Below, in pieces: positions 42,373 to 50,572 of a DNA stretch of 64,000 nucleotides (its first letter is position 1; the number at the start of each line of letters is the position of its first letter). Source of the stretch: Bacillus sp. FJAT-27445 (GTDB lineage: Bacteria; Bacillota; Bacilli; Bacillales; Cytobacillaceae). The DNA lies in NCBI RefSeq assembly GCF_001510665.1, contig NZ_LMTI01000007.1, positions 18,197 to 82,196 on the forward strand, given 5' to 3'. Both the position numbers and the translations under genes were made by a program. The notes beneath the pieces were generated by a model that had not been told where the DNA came from, did not search any database, and saw only the letters and a list, made by a program, of their open reading frames with translations.

Positions 42373-42699
42373 ATGGAAAACAGGCAAATGTTTGGAGCTC
42401 CCCATGGCGGGGGAGGGTATGGGGGATTCCCTGGTTATGGAGGATATGGCGGTTATCCTGGACATCATGGTTATGGAGGGTATGGCGGTTATCCTGGGTA
42501 TCATGGATATGGAGGGTACGGTGGTTATCCTGGATATCATGGATATGGAGGGTACGGCGGTCACCCAGGATACGGAGGATATCCGGGACACCATTATGGG
42601 CATGACCACCATCATGGACATCACGGACATCACCACGGGCATCACCACGGCTATGGGGGATATCCTGGAGGATTCGGAGGCCACAGGCAGCAGGAATAA
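42373..42699 (+). CDS. Gly/Tyr/His-rich repeat protein, possible spore coat component
   Basis: A 108-residue low-complexity protein. After MENRQMFGAP it has tandem 12-residue units of HGYGGYGGYPGY type (36-bp DNA repeats, about 42430-42560), then a His-rich block HHYGHDHHHGHHGHHHGHHH, and ends GGFGGHRQQE. AAAGGAGG precedes the ATG at 42373. The His cluster should bind transition metals; the Gly/Tyr units resemble cross-linkable coat proteins. Both roles are inferred. It is not collagen-like (no G-X-Y triplets). Confidence 0.8.
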   Translation: MENRQMFGAPHGGGGYGGFPGYGGYGGYPGHHGYGGYGGYPGYHGYGGYGGYPGYHGYGGYGGHPGYGGYPGHHYGHDHHHGHHGHHHGHHHGYGGYPGGFGGHRQQE

Positions 42700-42749
42700 A
42701 ATGCCCATTTTACATTAGCCGAAGCACGCTTTCATCCTTAAAAACAGGC

Positions 42750-42786
42750 AAAAAGCCTGACTCACTTTTAGAGTCAGGCTTTTTTT
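42750..42786. terminator. Bidirectional terminator between the repeat-protein gene and glnP
   Basis: AAAAAGCCTGACTC and GAGTCAGGCTTTTT arms with a seven-base loop, a perfect 14-bp stem; the glnP stop is within it. Confidence 0.9.
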
Positions 42787-43424
42787 AATTCTAGCTTACC
42801 CGCAAGTATTGATAGCAAATAATTCACCGTGAAATACATAAACGCAAGGATAACAAGCATCGGGATGACATATCCATCCTTCTGGCCATAAATGATTTGT
42901 GCATTATGGGTCAGTTCAGGAAGTGAAATGACCACTGCCAGTGAGGTGTCTTTTAAAAGAGAGATAAATTGGCTGACAATCGGCGGAACCATCCTCCTCA
43001 AGGCCTGAGGCATGACAATGTAGCGGATGGTCTGGACATATCCAAGACCTGAAGAACGCGCCGCCTCAATTTGCCCTCTTTCAATTGAATTCAAACCGCT
43101 GCGGATAATTTCCGACAGCATCGCAGATTCGAATATTGTCAACGCGGCAATCGCTGCTGTTGTCACCGGAAGTTTGAGGCCCACCTCCGGGAGAGCGAAA
43201 TACGTAAAGAAAATGATAAGCAGCAGAGGCAAGTTACGGATTGTTTCCACTCCAACCGCCAGAACCTGCGAAACGACTGGGATTTTTGCATACCGCGCCG
43301 TCCCGATTGCCCCGCCAATAATAAAGCTTAAAACTATGGCAATCGAAGCGACCAAAAGGGTTACCCCGAATCCCTGTAAAAGAAACTTTAAATGGTCAAA
43401 CGAATAAGCTCCAATGAAATCCAT
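42774..43424 (-). CDS. glnP: Amino-acid ABC transporter permease GlnP
   Basis: A 216-residue His/Glu/Gln-type permease with about five helices and the EAA loop IEAARSSGLGYVQTIRYIVMPQALR. Last gene in the order glnQ-glnH-glnM-glnP, the same as the B. subtilis glutamine operon. It forms the membrane channel with GlnM. The substrate is probably glutamine, glutamate or a related amino acid. Confidence 0.9.
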   Translation of the reverse strand: MDFIGAYSFDHLKFLLQGFGVTLLVASIAIVLSFIIGGAIGTARYAKIPVVSQVLAVGVETIRNLPLLLIIFFTYFALPEVGLKLPVTTAAIAALTIFESAMLSEIIRSGLNSIERGQIEAARSSGLGYVQTIRYIVMPQALRRMVPPIVSQFISLLKDTSLAVVISLPELTHNAQIIYGQKDGYVIPMLVILAFMYFTVNYLLSILAGKLELKKA

Positions 43425-43436
43425 TTGGGCACCCCC

Positions 43437-44087
43437 TTAATTGCTCTTAGCCATTCTCCGCTCCAAATAGCCAACGCCAAGGCTGAGCGGAATTGTTAAC
43501 ACCAAGTAAAACACTGCTACAAAAATATAGGTATCAAAGGTGACAAAGGTCCTCGAAGAAATGATATCCGCTTTGTACATTAAATCCATTCCGGCTATGA
43601 CACCAAGGATCGAGGAGTTTTTTACGAGATTGATAAATTGGTTGCCGAGCGGCGGGATGACGATTTTGATAGCCTGGGGCAGGATGATCAGGAGCATGGC
43701 TTGGTTATACGTTAAGCCTGAAGAACGGGCTGCTTCCATCTGCCCTTTCGGTACCGCCAGTATACCAGCCCGTATTGCCTCAGCGATGAAAGCTGCCGTG
43801 TAGACGGCCAATGCGATTGTTCCCGCAGTCATCCCATCGAAATCCACCCCGACGGAAGACATCCCAAAGAAGAAAAAGAATGCGATGACCAGGACAGGTA
43901 TATTCCTAATAAATTCAACATACGCCGTACCAATCCAGTTTAATGGCTTAATAGGGGCAATTCTGAAGATTGCAATCAGGGTACCGAGCAAAAAGCTGGA
44001 AATAAGTGCAATGAAACTTGCAATAATTGTAACCTTAAAACCATCGAGATATAAATCAATGTTGTTTGTTAAAATCGAAAAATCCAC
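43437..44087 (-). CDS. glnM: Amino-acid ABC transporter permease GlnM
   Basis: A 216-residue permease, second of the pair, with the EAA loop MEAARSSGLTYNQAMLLIILPQA. The start is GTG at 44087, six bases after AGAGGTG; the frame open to 44138 adds 17 residues without a ribosome site. It lies 12 bp upstream of glnP. Symbols are assigned from operon order. Confidence 0.88.
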   Translation of the reverse strand: MDFSILTNNIDLYLDGFKVTIIASFIALISSFLLGTLIAIFRIAPIKPLNWIGTAYVEFIRNIPVLVIAFFFFFGMSSVGVDFDGMTAGTIALAVYTAAFIAEAIRAGILAVPKGQMEAARSSGLTYNQAMLLIILPQAIKIVIPPLGNQFINLVKNSSILGVIAGMDLMYKADIISSRTFVTFDTYIFVAVFYLVLTIPLSLGVGYLERRMAKSN

Positions 44088-44182
44088 CAGGCACACCTCT
44101 CTTGCATTTGCCATAAGGCAAAGTTTTTTCCTTACCAAGCAATTAGGATGAGCCAGGAAGGCCCATCCCGATTTTTCTTCTT

Positions 44183-44995
44183 TTAATGCTCTTTAATCCA
44201 GTTGCTTTTGATTTCATCATATTTCCCTGAATCCTTAACAGCATTAAGCGCTTCATTCAGCTTGTCGACAAGGTCCTTATTGCCTTTTTTCACAGCAATT
44301 CCGTATGGCTCATCCGTGAATGTACCACCTACAAGCTCAAAGGAAGGATCTTCGTCGGCCATTCCATAAAGGATGGAGTCATCGGTAGTCAGGGCGTCGC
44401 CTTTGCCGGACTTCAAGGCAGTAAATGCTTCCGCATAGTTTTCAAATTCAAGCACCTGGGTTTCCGGAGCTTTTTCACTAATATTAACCGCTGAAGTGGA
44501 GCCTTTAACGGCTATTACTTTGGTGCCCTTTTTCAAATCATCCAGGCCTTTGATATTGCTGCCTTTTTTGACAAGCAGGGATTGGCCAGCCAAAAAGTAA
44601 ACATCGGTAAAATCAACTTCTTTTTTACGCTCCTCAGAAATAGTCATTGTTGCGATTACAGCATCGATATCACCATTGTTAAGCATTGGAATCCGTGTCT
44701 TTGAGGTAACTTCCTTGAATTCCACTTTGGTCTCATCGCCAAGGATTTCTTGCGCGAGCGCCTTAGCCAAATCAATGTCGAACCCTTCCACTTTTCCGGT
44801 GCTTGGGTTCTTCAGGCCAAAAAGCCTCGTATCGTGCTTAACTCCGAAAATGATTTTATCCCGTTTTTCTATCTGTGCCATGACACTTTTGTCCTTGCTG
44901 TTTTTGCCGCCTGTTTTTTCCTCATTTCCTCCGCAGGCCGCAAGCATCAACACTGCGATAATTGACATGATTGTTAGTTTAAACATCCTTTTCAT
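44183..44995 (-). CDS. glnH: Amino-acid-binding lipoprotein GlnH
   Basis: A 270-residue substrate-binding protein, family 3. The signal ends in MLAACGG, with lipid attachment at the Cys. KVEGFDIDLAKALA and NGDIDAVIATMTISEERKK are the family's ligand-binding blocks. ATG 44995 is nine bases after AGGAGG; ATG 45001 is too near. Anchored outside the membrane, it hands the amino acid to GlnMP. Confidence 0.92.
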   Translation of the reverse strand: MKRMFKLTIMSIIAVLMLAACGGNEEKTGGKNSKDKSVMAQIEKRDKIIFGVKHDTRLFGLKNPSTGKVEGFDIDLAKALAQEILGDETKVEFKEVTSKTRIPMLNNGDIDAVIATMTISEERKKEVDFTDVYFLAGQSLLVKKGSNIKGLDDLKKGTKVIAVKGSTSAVNISEKAPETQVLEFENYAEAFTALKSGKGDALTTDDSILYGMADEDPSFELVGGTFTDEPYGIAVKKGNKDLVDKLNEALNAVKDSGKYDEIKSNWIKEH

Positions 44996-45015
44996 CTTCA
45001 TTTCCCTCCTGAATT

Positions 45016-45744
45016 TTAATGGTTTAATATACGGCTGAGGAATGACTTAGCCCTTTCTTCCCGGGGGTTCTCATAAAACTCAGCCGGTGTTGCCTCTTCA
45101 AGGATCCTGCCTTCATCCATAAAAACAATCCTGTCTGCCACTTCTCTCGCAAAGCCCATTTCATGGGTGACGACAACCATGGTCATCCCTTCTTTTGCGA
45201 GAGCTTTCATAACATCCAGCACCTCACCAATCATTTCAGGGTCAAGCGCGGACGTTGGTTCGTCAAACAGCATGATTTCCGGCTTCATCGCAAGGCCGCG
45301 GGCAATGGCGACCCGCTGCTGCTGGCCTCCAGACAACTGGGACGGATAGGAATTCGCCTTTTCCGGAATGCCTACTTTTTCAAGGTATTTGAGCGCGGTC
45401 TCCCTAGCCTCCTTTTCAGACTTTCCAAGAACTTTCATCGGGGCGAGTGTAATATTCTCAAGGACGGTCTTGTGCGGATATAAGTGAAAATGCTGAAAGA
45501 CCATTCCTATTTCCCTGCGCAGTTTATTGATGTCGGTTTTCTTATTGGCAACGCTTACATTGTTGACGGTCAATCGACCTGTAGTTATTTCCTCGAGCCT
45601 GTTGATGCAGCGGAGCATTGTGCTTTTTCCCGATCCTGATGGCCCTATGACTACTACAACCTCTCCCTGATTAATCTTAAGATTGATATCTTTCAGGACG
45701 TGGAAATCACCGAAATACTTATTAACGTTTTCGAAAACAATCAT
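45016..45744 (-). CDS. glnQ: Amino-acid ABC transporter ATPase GlnQ
   Basis: A 242-residue ATPase. Walker A is GPSGSGKST, the Q-loop is in [11 protein letters not shown], the signature is [16 protein letters not shown], Walker B is [14 protein letters not shown], and the H-loop is VVVTHEM. Complete and typical of polar amino-acid importers. First gene of the operon, with GAGGGGAAGG before the ATG. Confidence 0.94.
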   Translation of the reverse strand: MIVFENVNKYFGDFHVLKDINLKINQGEVVVVIGPSGSGKSTMLRCINRLEEITTGRLTVNNVSVANKKTDINKLRREIGMVFQHFHLYPHKTVLENITLAPMKVLGKSEKEARETALKYLEKVGIPEKANSYPSQLSGGQQQRVAIARGLAMKPEIMLFDEPTSALDPEMIGEVLDVMKALAKEGMTMVVVTHEMGFAREVADRIVFMDEGRILEEATPAEFYENPREERAKSFLSRILNH

Positions 45745-45785
45745 GTTCCTTCCCCTCTCATCAAAACGTTATTCACTATGTAAAT

Positions 45786-45875
45786 AGATTATTATAAATG
45801 TATGTGTATTCAAGATTATTATAAATTTTCTGAATTTATTTTTCTATTATAATATAACAATTACAAATTGGTCAA
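45786..45875 (-). promoter_or_regulatory. glnQHMP promoter with CodY-like box and 14-bp direct repeats
   Basis: On the minus strand TTGACC (45875-45870), 18 bp and TATAAT (45851-45846) form a SigA promoter with a start near 45839. Just downstream, AATTTTCTGAATTTA (45824-45838) matches the CodY box AATTTTCWGAAAATT at 12 of 15 positions. AGATTATTATAAAT is repeated exactly at 45786-45799 and 45813-45826. The rest of 45745-46068 is A/T-rich with no gene. Confidence 0.55.
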
Positions 45876-46068
45876 TCTTGTGACAATACAGTTGAAATGA
45901 AGAATCCATATAGGTTTTATACATTTTTCATAAAGAAAAGATTTCCCCCGCTAAAAATTATATATATTTTTCGGCTTTATTCACGTAAGTGCGCCATTTC
46001 CCGGGATTTCATAATATATCAAGTTTAATCTTTTGTTCAAAAGGAAGAAGTACAGGGAGGGAAAAATA

Positions 46069-46440
46069 ATGGGAGGAGAGATGGCAATGTATCTCGAAGA
46101 CTTTGAGAATCAAAAAGTACAAATTAAATTCCGCAACTTTCCTGAGGAGATGGCAGGGGATGTGACAGGTATTTACGAACCCGGGGAGTGGTACTTGGCC
46201 AAACTGGTGAAAAGCGAAAACTTCGGGATATGGGTTGAAAACCCCTGCTACAAGCGAACAATGGTAAAGGACGACGAAGGAACGGCAATACCAAAGGAAG
46301 AACAAATTGAAGAAACCTGTGTAACCCACCTTCTCATCCGTTGGGAATACATTAGCTCAGTTATTACTTTTCCGGAAGAAACGCATGTCGGAGTCGACAA
46401 AAAAGCCCATCTCATCGGTTTTCAGCCAGACCTTGATTAA
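46069..46440 (+). CDS. Hypothetical protein (123 aa)
   Basis: A 123-residue soluble protein of predicted mostly beta structure: short strands such as QIKFRNFPEEMAGDVTGIY, YLAKLVKSENFGIWVEN and HLLIRWEYISSVITFPE. The last resembles the final strand of small SH3-like barrels, a weak fold hint only. No family is recognised. ATG 46069 has GGGAGGG eight bases upstream; ATG 46081 is an alternative. It faces a hairpin repeat and a convergent reductase gene. Confidence 0.65.
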   Translation: MGGEMAMYLEDFENQKVQIKFRNFPEEMAGDVTGIYEPGEWYLAKLVKSENFGIWVENPCYKRTMVKDDEGTAIPKEEQIEETCVTHLLIRWEYISSVITFPEETHVGVDKKAHLIGFQPDLD

Positions 46441-46453
46441 AGGAAACATTAAT

Positions 46454-46506
46454 GGTGCCAGGCACCTGGATGGGACAAAAAACGTTCCAACCGGATGCCT
46501 GGCACC
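46454..46506. repeat. Hairpin repeat with GGTGCCAGGCACC ends
   Basis: GGTGCCAGGCACC (46454-46466) and GGATGCCTGGCACC (46493-46506) pair across a 26-bp centre that itself pairs partly (TGGGAC/GTTCCA). It is a dispersed intergenic repeat type I recognise from Bacilli. It lies between convergent genes and may double as a terminator. Confidence 0.65.
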
Positions 46507-46520
46507 TAAAAATTTTATAA

Positions 46521-47495
46521 TCAAGGAAGTGGGTTTCCTCTAGAAGCGATATATAGGCTGTACCATTCTTCCCTAGTCATGAGCTTTGCCTGGCGGTGTG
46601 AATCCTGGCAATTTAGGATACGCTGTGGGTTTGTTGTTCCAATGACGGGTTGTATGGATGCGGGGTGCCTCATAAGCCAGCCAAGGACGATGGCTTCCTG
46701 TGTAGTGCCTTTTTCCTCGGCCAGCCTGGCAACGAGTTCCGCAGTTTCTTTTTCGGAAGCGGTTGTGTAATTTTCTTTGCCTGAATAGACGCCTTTTGCG
46801 AGAGGAGCCCATGCCTGAAGTTGTATCATTTCCAACATACAATACTCAAGTAGTCCGTCTGCGAAGTTTGTTTCAACCCCTGCCGGCTGATTGACATGGA
46901 CTCCTTGATTGAGCCAATCGAGTTTTTTGAGGCTCATTTCCATCTGGTTTACAACGAGCGGGCTGTCAACATAGGATTGAAGAAGTTTTATCTGGGCAGT
47001 ATTCATGTTCGAAACGCCAAAATTCCTTACCTTTCCTGATTTCATCAAAGTGGTAAACGCTTCCGCTACTTCTTCAGGTTCCATTAGCGGGTCGGGACGG
47101 TGGAGTAGAAGAATATCCAAATAATCAGTACCAAGCCTTTCGAGAATCCCATCAACCGAATGAAGAATGTGGTTTTTGGAAAAATCGTATCGGCCGGGAT
47201 TGCTTCCGTCTTTGGGACGGATTCCGCATTTACTCTGAATCATGATTTTTTCTCTTAGGCCGGGCTGCTTCCCAAGGCAAAGCCCAAAAACGGTTTCCGC
47301 CTTTCCCCTCTTGTAAATATCCGCATGATCAAACATAGTTATTCCCGATTCCAGAGCGGTTTCCAATCCCCGCTCAACTTCCATAATATCCCTTTCGTTT
47401 ATTTGGCTATTGTTCCATTCACCGCCAAAACCCATACAGCCTAAAACAAGCCGGCTGCTGGTTATTCCCCTTTTTTCCAATGGCATTAGTCTCAT
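46521..47495 (-). CDS. Aldo/keto reductase
   Basis: A 324-residue NADPH-dependent (beta/alpha)8 reductase. The catalytic tetrad is visible: Asp and Tyr in FDHADIYKRG, Lys in QSKCGIR and His in LLLHRPDP. VIGTTNPQRI is the cofactor-binding end. It resembles B. subtilis YcsN/E. coli YdhF-type enzymes. The physiological carbonyl substrate is unknown. GAGGGGGAA precedes the ATG. Confidence 0.9.
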   Translation of the reverse strand: MRLMPLEKRGITSSRLVLGCMGFGGEWNNSQINERDIMEVERGLETALESGITMFDHADIYKRGKAETVFGLCLGKQPGLREKIMIQSKCGIRPKDGSNPGRYDFSKNHILHSVDGILERLGTDYLDILLLHRPDPLMEPEEVAEAFTTLMKSGKVRNFGVSNMNTAQIKLLQSYVDSPLVVNQMEMSLKKLDWLNQGVHVNQPAGVETNFADGLLEYCMLEMIQLQAWAPLAKGVYSGKENYTTASEKETAELVARLAEEKGTTQEAIVLGWLMRHPASIQPVIGTTNPQRILNCQDSHRQAKLMTREEWYSLYIASRGNPLP

Positions 47496-47588
47496 ATTGG
47501 TTCCCCCTCTTTTAAGTTTGTTAAATTGTATACCCTCCTAGTGAGTAAAACACCTTACCTCGCCAAGGGCCACCGAAAAGCCTTACTT

Positions 47589-48467
47589 TTAAGCTTGGGA
47601 AGTAATTGGATGCTTGAACTTTGGAGGCAGATTGACCCTTTCTGATTTCCTAACAAACATTGTTTCACTGCCGAGGAATGGAGTTTCTACCATAGGCAGC
47701 CCATAAGAATCAGGAGTGAAATGAAAAACAATCCTGACTGTCTCTTCCCCTGCTATCTTATCCAGAACTGATGGCAGATTGGCTTTGGTCCTGCTAATCA
47801 GGTCAAATAGCTGCAATTCTCCATCTGATTCTTGATAGATGGCGATGCACTCCTCATCCTCAAGATAATAAATGGAATCCGAAAATACATTCATACAATA
47901 GAACATAAGCAATTCTTCCGTACCTTCAGTAGCGAATAAGCTCGACACCTGGATTCTCTGTTTTGCAAAATTGAGGAGGAATTCCCTGTCTTTACGGTTC
48001 TCCATATTAAGTTGCAGGACATCGTTGTGGTTGTTTGCCTTTCCAGAGTAAGGGAGGGAATTAACATATTCGGCGACAGGGGCAAAACCAAATTTAGGGT
48101 AAAAATCAAGAACTTCTTGATTGGCGAATAAATACATTACGTCGTATTGTCCTTCGTATTCCTTCAACACCCGTTCCATTAGTTTCCGTGCAAGCCCCTT
48201 GCCCCGGTAATCAGGATGGACCATAACCGTCCCTATCTGTAGCCCGTCCTTTAACTCCCCATTCATCACCAATCCAATTTTACTTACGGACACATTGGCT
48301 ATGATCGTTCCGCCATCACAAAAGGAAAACGGCCTATACTTTTCTGTCCAAAATCCCTTTTTGTACCAGCCCTCAAAATTGATTCCAAATACAGTTTCGG
48401 CAAGGGCGCACAAGCTTTTCCTCAAAACGGGGGCCTCCCGATAATCGCTTTTGTATATATAAGCCAT
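47589..48467 (-). CDS. GNAT family acetyltransferase
   Basis: A 292-residue protein with an N-terminal GNAT domain (about residues 1-150): IGTVMVHPDYRGKGLARKLMERVL is the acetyl-CoA-binding motif A. A second region of about 140 residues, possibly a degenerate GNAT or sterol-carrier-like fold, follows. The substrate is unknown. GGGAGAGAT precedes the ATG. It is monocistronic. Confidence 0.85.
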   Translation of the reverse strand: MAYIYKSDYREAPVLRKSLCALAETVFGINFEGWYKKGFWTEKYRPFSFCDGGTIIANVSVSKIGLVMNGELKDGLQIGTVMVHPDYRGKGLARKLMERVLKEYEGQYDVMYLFANQEVLDFYPKFGFAPVAEYVNSLPYSGKANNHNDVLQLNMENRKDREFLLNFAKQRIQVSSLFATEGTEELLMFYCMNVFSDSIYYLEDEECIAIYQESDGELQLFDLISRTKANLPSVLDKIAGEETVRIVFHFTPDSYGLPMVETPFLGSETMFVRKSERVNLPPKFKHPITSQA

Positions 48468-48602
48468 CTATATCTCTCCCAGAAAAAATTGCATAACTTC
48501 TTCCATTTTACTCCTATACTGGATGTTATACCAACCTTAGATAGTGTACTATTAATTTAGAAAAAAGATTTTAATAGAGTAACACAACTGGAGGTCATTT
48601 CC

Positions 48603-49373
48603 TTGGAAACCGTACTGGAATTAATGAATGTTAAAAAGACTATTAGGAAGAAAACAATTATAAACAACCTTAGCTTTTCGGTACGCAAAGGAGAAGTATT
48701 CGGTTTCCTTGGTCCAAACGGCGCAGGTAAGACAACGACCATCCGGATGATTGTCGGGCTAATGGACATTACCGAAGGGGATATCGTTATTTGCGGGACA
48801 AGCATTAGAGAAAACTTCGAGGAGGCAATTGGCAATGTAGGGGCGATTGTCGAGAATCCAGAGATGTACAAGTTTCTCTCTGGCTACCAAAACCTCCTAC
48901 AATATAGTAGGATGCACGGAGGAATCGCCAAAAGCAAACTTGCTGAAGTAGTCAACCTTGTCGGGCTAGCCGACCGGATCCATGACAAAGTAAAAACCTA
49001 TTCACTTGGAATGAGGCAGCGCCTGGGACTTGCGCAATGCCTTCTTCATGACCCAAAGCTTCTCATCCTTGATGAACCTACAAACGGCCTTGACCCTGCC
49101 GGTATCCGGGAGATTAGGGACCACTTGAGGATGCTCACTCGAGAAAAGGATATGTCTGTCATTGTCTCCAGCCATCTCTTGTCGGAAATGGAACTAATGT
49201 GCGACAGGATTGCCATCATTCAGGACGGTGAACTTGTTGAAGTGCAGGATGTCAATGCGTTTGTACCGAAAGCGTGCCAAGGTATTCATTTGAAACAGGG
49301 CCGCTTGGCGCTTTCCAGAGCTGGCTCCAAACGGAATGGAATGCAGTTTTTACAACGGGCGGCTTTACAGTAG
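48603..49373 (+). CDS. ABC transporter ATPase, frameshifted after the core domain
   Basis: The open frame gives 256 residues. About the first 225 form a complete ABC-2-type ATPase: Walker A GPNGAGKTT, signature YSLGMRQRLGLAQ, Walker B LLILDEPTNGLDP and the H-loop SSHLL. After FVPKA (49272) the sequence turns to non-family residues. The true C-terminal continuation is in another frame at 49274-49498; one extra G in the GCGTG at 49272-49276 would restore a roughly 298-residue protein. The start is TTG, eight bases after GGAGG. The ATPase core survives, so partial function is possible. Confidence 0.8.
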   Translation: METVLELMNVKKTIRKKTIINNLSFSVRKGEVFGFLGPNGAGKTTTIRMIVGLMDITEGDIVICGTSIRENFEEAIGNVGAIVENPEMYKFLSGYQNLLQYSRMHGGIAKSKLAEVVNLVGLADRIHDKVKTYSLGMRQRLGLAQCLLHDPKLLILDEPTNGLDPAGIREIRDHLRMLTREKDMSVIVSSHLLSEMELMCDRIAIIQDGELVEVQDVNAFVPKACQGIHLKQGRLALSRAGSKRNGMQFLQRAALQ

Positions 49374-49498
49374 ATGTTAAGCGGGACGATATCCCGTTTA
49401 TTGTAAAAAAATTAATTGAGGCGGATGTTGCTGTATTCAGTGTTAAGGCAGAATTGAAAACATTGGAAGACCGCTTCTTGGAAATCACCGCGAATTAG
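49274..49498 (+). pseudogene. Displaced C-terminal part of the ABC ATPase
   Basis: VPRYSFETGPLGAFQSWLQ and the following residues to RFLEITAN match the usual C-terminal domain of bacitracin/drug-exporter ATPases (the segment ending TLEDRFLEIT). It is read one frame away from the main ORF and ends 11 bp before the permease start. There is no slippery heptamer at the junction, so programmed frameshifting is unlikely. Confidence 0.65.
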
Positions 49499-49509
49499 GA
49501 GGAGGAAGG

Positions 49510-50466
49510 ATGAAAAATCTTGTACTCAATGAATTAGTGAAGATCTTCAGCAGGGCCGGAACATATGTCATGATTGGCCTTATTGTTATTTTGGTGATGG
49601 GGATGGCGGGCCTTTCGAAATACGAGGAATACGACAACCCTCCCAAGGAAAATCCCCATTGGAAGGCAGAGCTTGAGAGGCAGCTTGTAAATGACCGTAC
49701 CTCCCTTGAAAACTTCGGGAAAAACAACGGGAATCTCGGCATGTTTTACAAACGGGAAATAGCTATTAAAGAATACCGGATCAAGCATGATATGGCACCG
49801 CCGGTTGGCATGCATGTCTGGTCATTTGTGAATGATTCGAAAAACTTTATCAGCTTTGTAGGTTTATTTGCGATTGTCATTGCAGCCGGGATTGTCGCTT
49901 CCGAATTTTCGTGGGGAACGGTCAAGCTTCTTTTAATCAGGCCGATTGGGAGATGGAAAATTCTTTTGTCAAAGTATTTGGCTGTGCTCCTGTTTGGTAC
50001 CGGGCTGTTAGCCGTATTATTTGTCTTTTCCCTTCTGGTTGGGCTTCTTCTCTTCGGTCTACCTGACAACCCCGCACCTTATCTGGTTTATGCGGATGGG
50101 ATCGTCGGGGAACGGAACATCGCTTTGCAGCTTATCGCCGAATATTTGCTTAGCTCAATTGATATATTGATGGTGGCAACCATGGCATTCATGATTTCAG
50201 CTGTCTTCCGAAATAGCTCTCTCGCGATTGGAATCTCTCTGTTTCTGCTTTTGACAGGAGGGACCTTGACAATGCTTTTGGCGGGAAGGTTTCAATGGAC
50301 AAAGTATTTTCTCTTTGCAAATACGGACCTGACTGTCTACATAAACGGGACGCCACCGGTTCCCGGAATGACCCTTGGTTTTTCAATCATCATGTTATTT
50401 CTATATTTTTCGTTCTTTCATCTTCTTGCTTTTTGGATATTCTCAAAGAGGGATGTGGCGGCATAA
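49510..50466 (+). CDS. ABC-2 type transporter permease
   Basis: A 318-residue membrane protein with six predicted helices and a large extracellular loop after helix 1 (about residues 38-105). FSWGTVKLLLIRPIGRWKILLSKYLAVLL is the typical ABC-2 coupling region. It pairs with the upstream ATPase (GGAGGAGG before the ATG). Such pairs export peptides, antibiotics or lipids; the cargo is unknown. Confidence 0.87.
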   Translation: MKNLVLNELVKIFSRAGTYVMIGLIVILVMGMAGLSKYEEYDNPPKENPHWKAELERQLVNDRTSLENFGKNNGNLGMFYKREIAIKEYRIKHDMAPPVGMHVWSFVNDSKNFISFVGLFAIVIAAGIVASEFSWGTVKLLLIRPIGRWKILLSKYLAVLLFGTGLLAVLFVFSLLVGLLLFGLPDNPAPYLVYADGIVGERNIALQLIAEYLLSSIDILMVATMAFMISAVFRNSSLAIGISLFLLLTGGTLTMLLAGRFQWTKYFLFANTDLTVYINGTPPVPGMTLGFSIIMLFLYFSFFHLLAFWIFSKRDVAA

Positions 50467-50572
50467 TCTATGGGTTTTTCAATTCGGGATCCTTCCTCTT
50501 TTTTCAAGTTAATTGTAAAAATAGGCAACGCAACCAATCTTTATGCTGTATAATTAATATGGGTGATGCTTA

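Noticed and set aside
42430-42600. Regular repeats resembling a CRISPR array
   Set aside because: The units are contiguous, in frame and coding, with no unique spacers.
42334-42718. Other long frames across the Gly/Tyr/His gene
   Set aside because: Products of the 36-bp repeats read in wrong frames; only the 42373 frame has a ribosome site.
49265-49280. Programmed -1 frameshifting in the ABC ATPase
   Set aside because: No slippery X XXY YYZ heptamer or adjacent stem; a one-base deletion is simpler.
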